Shown: piece by piece, positions 31,444 through 35,804 of the stretch
Position numbering within the stretch: position 1 is the stretch's first letter
Layout of the letters: the number at the start of each line of letters is the position of its first letter
Assembly: GCA_020441225.1 (NCBI GenBank)
Contig: JAGRMP010000232.1
Coordinates: forward strand, 1-35,804
From: Maritimibacter sp.
Lineage (GTDB): Bacteria; Pseudomonadota; Alphaproteobacteria; Rhodobacterales; Rhodobacteraceae
Reading direction: 5' to 3'
Length of the DNA stretch: 35,804 nucleotides
Program-made: the position numbers and the translations under genes
The notes under the pieces: model-generated
Database searches by the model: none
Seen by the model: only the letters and a program-made list of their open reading frames with translations
Told to the model about the DNA's origin: nothing

Positions 31444-31917
31444 CTAGTTGCCCGCCGCCTTCTGCGCCCGGGCTTCGAGATCGCTCGCGAAATCCGAGAT
31501 CCGGTGGCGGAACCGTTTGAGCATGGCGTGGCGGGCGAGTTTGAACGACTGGATCATCAACCGCGCGGGCACCGATTTGGGTCGCGCGTCGATGGCGAAA
31601 TTCATCCGGGTGCGGGATTTCGACATCGCCACGAGGTCGATCAGCAGATCGGTTTCGAACCCGGACGAGTGCACCGAGGCGCGCAGCCGGTCGGGGGGGG
31701 TGTACTCGTCGAGCGCGATCTTCGCGTCGCGCTGGCGGCCACGGAAACTGAAATTGGTCTTCCAACCCATGCCGGGGCCGGGAACGGGCAGTGTATCGGT
31801 GCGCTGGACCTCGGCGCCGCGCCTCAGGATCGCGCGTTCGAAACTGTCGAAATCCGACAACTCTCTGAACACCGCCTCGATCGGGGCGTCGATATCTTCG
31901 CGGGTCGCCAGTTTCAT
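31444..31917 (-). CDS. SRPBCC-family (START-like fold) protein
   Basis: A 157-residue protein that opens in the standard SRPBCC way (MKLATREDIDAPIEAVFREL, then SDFDSFERAILRRGAE), followed by beta strands (WKTNFSFRGRQRDAKIALDE, LLIDLVAMSKSRTRMNFAID) and a long C-terminal helix (MIQSFKLARHAMLKRFRHRI). The fold binds small hydrophobic ligands or lipids. Function unknown. It lies 59 bases after nudC and 53 before the pcaD-like gene, consistent with one operon. The C-terminal helix is Arg/Lys-rich. Confidence 0.82.
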   Translation of the reverse strand: MKLATREDIDAPIEAVFRELSDFDSFERAILRRGAEVQRTDTLPVPGPGMGWKTNFSFRGRQRDAKIALDEYTPPDRLRASVHSSGFETDLLIDLVAMSKSRTRMNFAIDARPKSVPARLMIQSFKLARHAMLKRFRHRISDFASDLEARAQKAAGN

Positions 31918-31976
31918 GCTTGTCGTCTCGTGATTGCGCTGTTTCCCCGGCTCGGGGGCCCGCCCCCTGGCTGGGG

Positions 31977-33056
31977 CTAAATGTCGCTGCTATCGAGCCG
32001 GTCCGCAAGCCACAAGTGCATCAGGTGGCCGGCGATGGCGCCGTGGCGCGGGGCGGTGATGGTCGGATGGGTGCCGGCATAGATCGCGAGCAGCTCTTCG
32101 CGGGTGACCCAGAGCGCGTCGTCGAGCTCAGCGGGGTCGACGGTGATCGCGCGGCTGGTCGCCTCGGCGATGCAGCCGATCATCAGCGAGGCGGGAAAGG
32201 GCCAGGGCTGGCTGTTGAGAAGCCGCACGCGGCCGCAGGCGACGGCGGTTTCCTCGGCGACCTCGCGGCGCACCGCGGCCGCGACCGTTTCGCCCGGTTC
32301 CATGAAGCCCGCGAGCAGGGAATAGAACCCCTCGGGCCAGGCGGGGGAGCGGCCGATGAGCAGCCGGTTTCCGTCGGTGACCAGCATGATGACCACCGGG
32401 TCGGTACGCGGAAAATGGGCGCGGCCGCAGGCGGGGCAGCGGCGTTGCCAGCCGCCCTGTTCGAGCACGGAGGGCGCGCCGCAGGCGGCGCAGAACCCGT
32501 GCGTGCGGTGCCATTCGAGGATGCCCTTGGCGGTGGCGGCCACCTCGGCGTCGAAGGGCGCAAGCCGCGCGGTGAGCGCGCGCAGATCGGCGAACCTCGC
32601 GTCCGGCTCGGGCCCGCCGAGCTCCGGCGGCGCGGGCTGGTCTTCGCCCCAGCGGCCCGGGCCGGGATCGCCGGGGTCGGCGCCTTCGGGGGCCCAGCCG
32701 GAGATATCGATGGCGAAGAGCGGCCCGGCGAGCCCGTCGTGGCCGGCGACCTCGCCGAGGTAGATCCGCGCGCCGTTGCGCTGGCTGTCGCCCTGGCTGT
32801 CGCCCTCACCGTCGCCCTCACCGTCGCCCTGGCCGGGCAGCGGCGCAGTCAGCGGTCGCCAGGCGAGGCGCGGGGCCTCGGGCGGCCCGGACACAAGCGG
32901 CCGGCCACGCCACATCAGCAGGGCGCGGGCCTCGGGCACTGCGGCAAGCGCCGTTGCGGCGCCGCGCCGTTCGGCATGCCGCTCGAGCCCGCCGCCGACG
33001 AAGCCGAGGGCGTAGGGAAGGGGGCGTGCCTGCCCTGCTGCGGGGCCGTCGGTCAT
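31977..33056 (-). CDS. nudC: NADH pyrophosphatase / NAD-cap hydrolase
   Basis: A 359-residue Nudix enzyme that splits NAD(H) and can remove NAD caps from RNA. Seen: an N-terminal domain, a zinc ribbon CAACG...CPACG, the Nudix box GFMEPGETVAAAVRREVAEE followed by TAV, and the NudC signature SQPWPFPASLM. The Nudix box has Ala where the consensus has Gly (EETAV instead of EExGU). A Gly-Asp-rich tandem-repeat insertion (about residues 75-92) sits inside the N-terminal domain, making the protein longer than E. coli NudC. AGGAG before ATG 33056 sets the start. It heads the minus-strand operon, divergent from the cpdB-like gene. Confidence 0.93.
   Translation of the reverse strand: MTDGPAAGQARPLPYALGFVGGGLERHAERRGAATALAAVPEARALLMWRGRPLVSGPPEAPRLAWRPLTAPLPGQGDGEGDGEGDSQGDSQRNGARIYLGEVAGHDGLAGPLFAIDISGWAPEGADPGDPGPGRWGEDQPAPPELGGPEPDARFADLRALTARLAPFDAEVAATAKGILEWHRTHGFCAACGAPSVLEQGGWQRRCPACGRAHFPRTDPVVIMLVTDGNRLLIGRSPAWPEGFYSLLAGFMEPGETVAAAVRREVAEETAVACGRVRLLNSQPWPFPASLMIGCIAEATSRAITVDPAELDDALWVTREELLAIYAGTHPTITAPRHGAIAGHLMHLWLADRLDSSDI
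32785..32832 (-). repeat. Four 12-bp tandem repeats within nudC
   Basis: Four consecutive units of the form CYGTCGCCCTSR (32785, 32797, 32809, 32821). On the coding strand they give four-residue units GDGE or GDSQ. Likely a length-variable spacer in the N-terminal domain. Confidence 0.85.
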
Positions 33057-33240
33057 GTGAGCTCCTGCCCGTTGTACCTGTGCCCCGGCAACCTCTCCAA
33101 GCGGGGCCCCCATGTCCAGAGGGATTTGCCGGGACCTGCGGTGTCGTCGGGGCGGTGTCGGCCTCCCGCGGATGGCCGCCGGCGCGGATCGGACCCGGGT
33201 GCCGGCGGTCTTTGTGACGTGGCGTTGAGTCGGATAATCC

Positions 33241-33268
33241 TTGTTCTCCCTAAGGTTGTGTCTATGAT
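33241..33268 (+). promoter_or_regulatory. Candidate promoter of the cpdB-like gene
   Basis: TTGTTC (33241-33246), a 16-base spacer and TATGAT (33263-33268) put the transcript start near 33275, between the two candidate ATGs, and so favour translation from 33291. Confidence 0.5.
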
Positions 33269-33290
33269 GGGCTGCGGGGCAGAGGTCGGA

Positions 33291-35294
33291 ATGACGAAAC
33301 AGCAAGTGAGGGACCCGGCAGAGCAGGGCGACCATCGCGGGCCCGGCGATGTCGCGCTCAGGATCATGGCGACGACGGATCTGCACATGCATATCCTGCC
33401 GTTCGACTATGTGAACGGGACGCCGTCGCTGACCACCGGGCTCGCCCGCACCGCGGCGCTGATCAACGCGGCGCGGGCCGAAGCGTCGAATACGCTCCTG
33501 TTCGACAACGGCGATTTTCTGCACGGCTCGCCGCTGGGCGACGAGATCCTGCGAACCTTCGCGCGCGAGCAGCACGGGCCGCGCGGGCGGCACCCGATCG
33601 TCGCGGCGATGGCGCGGCTTGGCTACGACGCGATGACGCTGGGCAATCACGATTTCGACCACGGGATCGAGCATCTCGGCCAGGTGCTGGCAACGGCGCC
33701 CTTCCCGGTGGTGTCGTCCAACCTGGCGATCATGCCCGAGGGGGCGATGGCGGGGCTCGGTCCGGCGCCCGTAGCGGTGCCATTCGCGCTGCTCGACCGC
33801 GAGGTGACCGATGCCGCCGGGGCTGAGCACCCGCTCAAGGTGGGGGTGATCGGCTTTCTGCCGCCCGGCACGCTGAATGCGCTGCACGGCAGCCGGTTCC
33901 GCGCCAAGGTGGGTGACATCGTCGGCACGGCGAAGATGATGGTGCCGCTGGTGCGCGGGCTCGGCGCGGATCTGGTGATCGCGCTCGCGCATTCTGGCAT
34001 CGCCGCCGAGGACGATGCGAAGGGGCTCGAAAACGCGGTGGTGCCGCTGGCGGAGGTGCCCGGTATCGACGCGATCGTGGCGGGCCATGCCCACCAGGTC
34101 TTCCCCGATGGCGGTTCGGGAGACGGGGGCTGGCCCGGGCCGGTCGATCCTGTGCGCGGTCGCATCCATGACGTGCCGGTCGTCGCGGCGGGCTTTTGGG
34201 GCTCGCACCTGGGGATCATCGATCTCGCGCTCACCCGCGATCCCGGCAGTGCGCACTGGACGGTGCGCGACTCGCGCGTCGAGGCGCGGCCGATCTCGCG
34301 TCGCGATCCGGCGTCGGGTGAGGTGCTGGCCGAGGTGGAGCCCGATCCGGCGATCCTCAAGATGCTGGAACGGCTGCACCGGACGACCCTGCGCAAGACC
34401 AGCGAGGTCGTCGGCCGGTCGGATCGGCGGCTGCACAGCTTTTTTGCCGCGGTCGCCCCGTCGTCGGCGCTGGATATCGTGCACCGGGCGATGCTGTGGT
34501 ACGCGCGCCGCCTGGTGGCGGGCACGGCGCTGGCCGAGTTGCCGCTGATCGCCTCGACGGCACCGTTCAAGGCCGGCGGGCTGGCCGGGCCGGGCTTCTA
34601 TGTCGATATTCCGCCGGGGGACATTTCACTCACCGCGCTCGCGGATCTGTATCTCTATCCCAACGATCTGGTGGCGTTGCGGCTCACGGGCGCGGCGTTG
34701 GTGGAATGGATGGAACGCGCGGCGAGCGTGTTCAACCGGATCGCGACGGGCCGGCCGGATCAAGACCTGATCGCACCGGAGACCCCGGTCTACGAGTTCG
34801 AAACGCTTGCCGGGATCGATTATGAAATCGATCTGTCCCGGCCCGCCCGCTATGCTCAGGACGGGGCGCTTGTGGCCTCGGAGGCGCATCGTATCCGCAA
34901 CCCGCGACTGTCCGCGTGGATGCCGGGCGATCTGTCCGGTGCCGATCTGACACCGGAACGCGAAGTGCTGCTCCTGACCAATTCCTTCCGCGCGTCGGGC
35001 GGCGGCGGGTACCCGGTGCCGGACCCGGCGCCGGTTGTGCTCGATCCCGCGGTCGGCGTGCGCGATATCCTCAAGGAGTATCTCGCGGAAACGGGCACCT
35101 ACGCGGCCGATCCGCTTGCCAACTGGCGGTTTGTGCCGCTTGGCGGCGCGCGGGCGCGGTTTCTGACCGCACCGAAAGCGCGCGGTGCGGTCGGTGTGGT
35201 CGGTGTGGGGGCCGGTGTTGGGTCCGGTACGGGGATCGAGTTTACCGACTCCATCGACAAGAACGGGTTCAGGGTCTGCGCGCTGCGGCTGTGA
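33291..35294 (+). CDS. CpdB-like 2',3'-cyclic-nucleotide 2'-phosphodiesterase/3'-nucleotidase
   Basis: A 667-residue two-domain metallophosphoesterase. The N-terminal calcineurin-type domain has metal-binding blocks TTDLHMHILPFDY, FDNGDFLHGSPLGD, LGNHDFDHGIEH, ALAHSGI and AGHAHQVFPD. The C-terminal 5'-nucleotidase domain includes LPLIASTAPFKAGG, DLYLYPNDLVALRLTG and substrate-pocket NSFRASGGGGYP. The wording fits CpdB rather than UshA. CpdB is normally periplasmic, but no signal peptide precedes the first metal motif here. The start 33291 has AGAGG upstream and fits the promoter at 33241-33268; ATG 33264 is the alternative and also gives no signal peptide. A Gly/Val-rich stretch (about 630-650) lies near the C-terminus. 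Confidence 0.9.
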   Translation: MTKQQVRDPAEQGDHRGPGDVALRIMATTDLHMHILPFDYVNGTPSLTTGLARTAALINAARAEASNTLLFDNGDFLHGSPLGDEILRTFAREQHGPRGRHPIVAAMARLGYDAMTLGNHDFDHGIEHLGQVLATAPFPVVSSNLAIMPEGAMAGLGPAPVAVPFALLDREVTDAAGAEHPLKVGVIGFLPPGTLNALHGSRFRAKVGDIVGTAKMMVPLVRGLGADLVIALAHSGIAAEDDAKGLENAVVPLAEVPGIDAIVAGHAHQVFPDGGSGDGGWPGPVDPVRGRIHDVPVVAAGFWGSHLGIIDLALTRDPGSAHWTVRDSRVEARPISRRDPASGEVLAEVEPDPAILKMLERLHRTTLRKTSEVVGRSDRRLHSFFAAVAPSSALDIVHRAMLWYARRLVAGTALAELPLIASTAPFKAGGLAGPGFYVDIPPGDISLTALADLYLYPNDLVALRLTGAALVEWMERAASVFNRIATGRPDQDLIAPETPVYEFETLAGIDYEIDLSRPARYAQDGALVASEAHRIRNPRLSAWMPGDLSGADLTPEREVLLLTNSFRASGGGGYPVPDPAPVVLDPAVGVRDILKEYLAETGTYAADPLANWRFVPLGGARARFLTAPKARGAVGVVGVGAGVGSGTGIEFTDSIDKNGFRVCALRL

Positions 35295-35672
35295 TCCGGT
35301 TTCGGTTGGCGCAGCTTGTCGGACAGATCCGGCCCGTCGAGGTGACCGGCAGGGGCCGGAGCGCCTGGAACAAGCCGTCCGGTGGTCCGTCGCGGACGGT
35401 GGTCACACATCTTGAGAAAGTGTAAACGGGCTGTCCGGCTCCCGTGCGGGAATGGACTTAATGCATTGTTTTTGAAGTTTAATCTGACGTTCTGAAGAAT
35501 CCGGAAATCCGGATTTCTGGATTTGGGGGCCGCGGCTGTCGCGCTGCGCCCACGCTGTGCCCCGCATGCGTTCCACCGCGGAGGCAGTGTGCCTTTCTCC
35601 CTCTCATCCGCAACCGGTGTCTGGATCGGGGTCTGTCCGGATCTGTCCGGGCCGACAGGCGCAGGGCATGCC
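35295..35672. other. Intergenic stretch containing a near-perfect palindrome
   Basis: About 380 bases between the cpdB-like gene and the SRP RNA promoter, with no gene recognised. Around 35455-35530 the DNA is AT-richer and holds the 26-bp inverted repeat listed separately. No T-run follows it, so it is not a clear terminator. Confidence 0.5.
35498..35523. repeat. 26-bp nested inverted repeat
   Basis: The centre AAATCCGGATTT (35505-35516) is a perfect palindrome, and outer arms AATCC (35498-35502) and GGATT (35519-35523) extend it with a single mismatched pair. The sub-sequence ATCCGGAAATCCGG (35499-35512) occurs again exactly at 1172-1185, just upstream of the rpmH promoter. Confidence 0.6.
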
Positions 35673-35701
35673 TTGCATCTGTGGCCTGTTCTGCTTATAT
35701 C
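35673..35701 (+). promoter_or_regulatory. Promoter of the SRP RNA gene
   Basis: TTGCAT (35673-35678), a 17-base spacer and TATATC (35696-35701), ending seven bases before the RNA 5' end at about 35709. The -35 hexamer and spacing are identical to those before tRNA-Arg. Confidence 0.75.
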
Positions 35702-35708
35702 GCCGGTC

Positions 35709-35802
35709 GAGAGGTTGGCGCGGGCAAGCGCCTCGCCAACCCGGTCAGATCCGGAAGGAAGCAGCCGTAACGAGCCCCGCTTGGGTCGTTGTCCAGCCTC
35801 TC
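35709..35802 (+). ncRNA. ffs: Signal recognition particle RNA (small, 4.5S type)
   Basis: About 94 nt. The ends GAGAGGTTGG (35709-35718) and CCAGCCTCTC (35793-35802) pair to close the hairpin. The conserved apical domain that binds Ffh is present: GGTCAGATCCGGAAGGAAGC (35743-35762), with the GGAAGGAAGCAG signature of bacterial SRP RNA. The RNA scaffolds Ffh and FtsY in co-translational membrane targeting. The ends are set from the terminal helix and promoter position and may be off by a few bases. Confidence 0.95.
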
Positions 35803-35804
35803 AC

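Noticed and set aside
31918..31976. GC-rich hairpin between nudC and the SRPBCC gene as an intrinsic terminator
   Set aside because: The stem is imperfect and has no T-run on the minus strand; spacing favours a continuous operon.
31920..33290. Upstream extension of the cpdB frame (to 31920) as a giant fusion protein
   Set aside because: It runs antisense to nudC, which has full Nudix and zinc-ribbon motifs; the extension has no protein-like features and the promoter at 33241 lies after it.

Overview
The window is very GC-rich, has strong G/C third-position bias, many 1-4 base gene overlaps and ordinary Shine-Dalgarno sites. It reads as chromosomal DNA of an alphaproteobacterium, most likely a Rhodobacterales member. 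The best taxonomic hints are the sphaeroides haem protein (SHP) / dihaem cytochrome c operon, the small SRP RNA, and the general look of the coding sequence. No transposase, integrase, plasmid gene or CRISPR array was recognised.

Layout. 1-1163 (minus): rpmH and rnpA from a clear promoter, then a truncated tusE/dsrC-type sulfur relay gene. 1258-5271 (plus): a VOC protein, a TVP38-type membrane protein overlapping a mercuric-reductase-like flavoprotein, and an orphan sensor kinase. 5326-5402: tRNA-Arg(ACG). 5843-11509: a redox region with a small secreted protein divergent from a PepSY gene, an OmpR-type response regulator and its kinase, then a cytochrome b561-dihaem c fusion, SHP and a second dihaem cytochrome, followed by a VIT1/CCC1 transporter gene. 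12058-15432: a NarL-type two-component pair convergent with two secreted Asp-rich proteins.

16259-26207: a cell-surface glycan region. It has a sulfotransferase, a glycosyltransferase, a Lys-rich low-complexity protein, an SGNH esterase on the other strand, and a tightly coupled eight-gene CDP-sugar and modification operon: rfbF, rfbG, 3,5-epimerase, C-methyltransferase, acyltransferase, NAD-dependent epimerase/reductase, a CmcI-type and a TylF-type methyltransferase. 26419-28728: four coupled genes, two DUF1538 membrane proteins, a PII-like protein and a CBS-pair protein, which look like an uncharacterised regulated transporter. 28738-33056 (minus): nudC, an SRPBCC protein, a pcaD-like hydrolase, a second alpha/beta hydrolase and a second sulfotransferase. 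33291-35294: a CpdB-like phosphodiesterase. The window ends with the 4.5S/SRP RNA gene (35709-35802) behind a good promoter.

The most interesting signals are two. First, an identical 39-bp palindromic array (CTGAC-N6-CTGAC-N7-GTCAG-N6-GTCAG) occurs both in front of the PepSY/two-component operon and in front of the SHP cytochrome operon. A CACAAR element lies at exactly the same spacing downstream of each, and weaker half-sites lie before the two Asp-rich protein genes. This predicts a local regulon for the response regulator at 6634-7302. Second, the DUF1538-DUF1538-PII-CBS operon is a candidate undescribed transport system.
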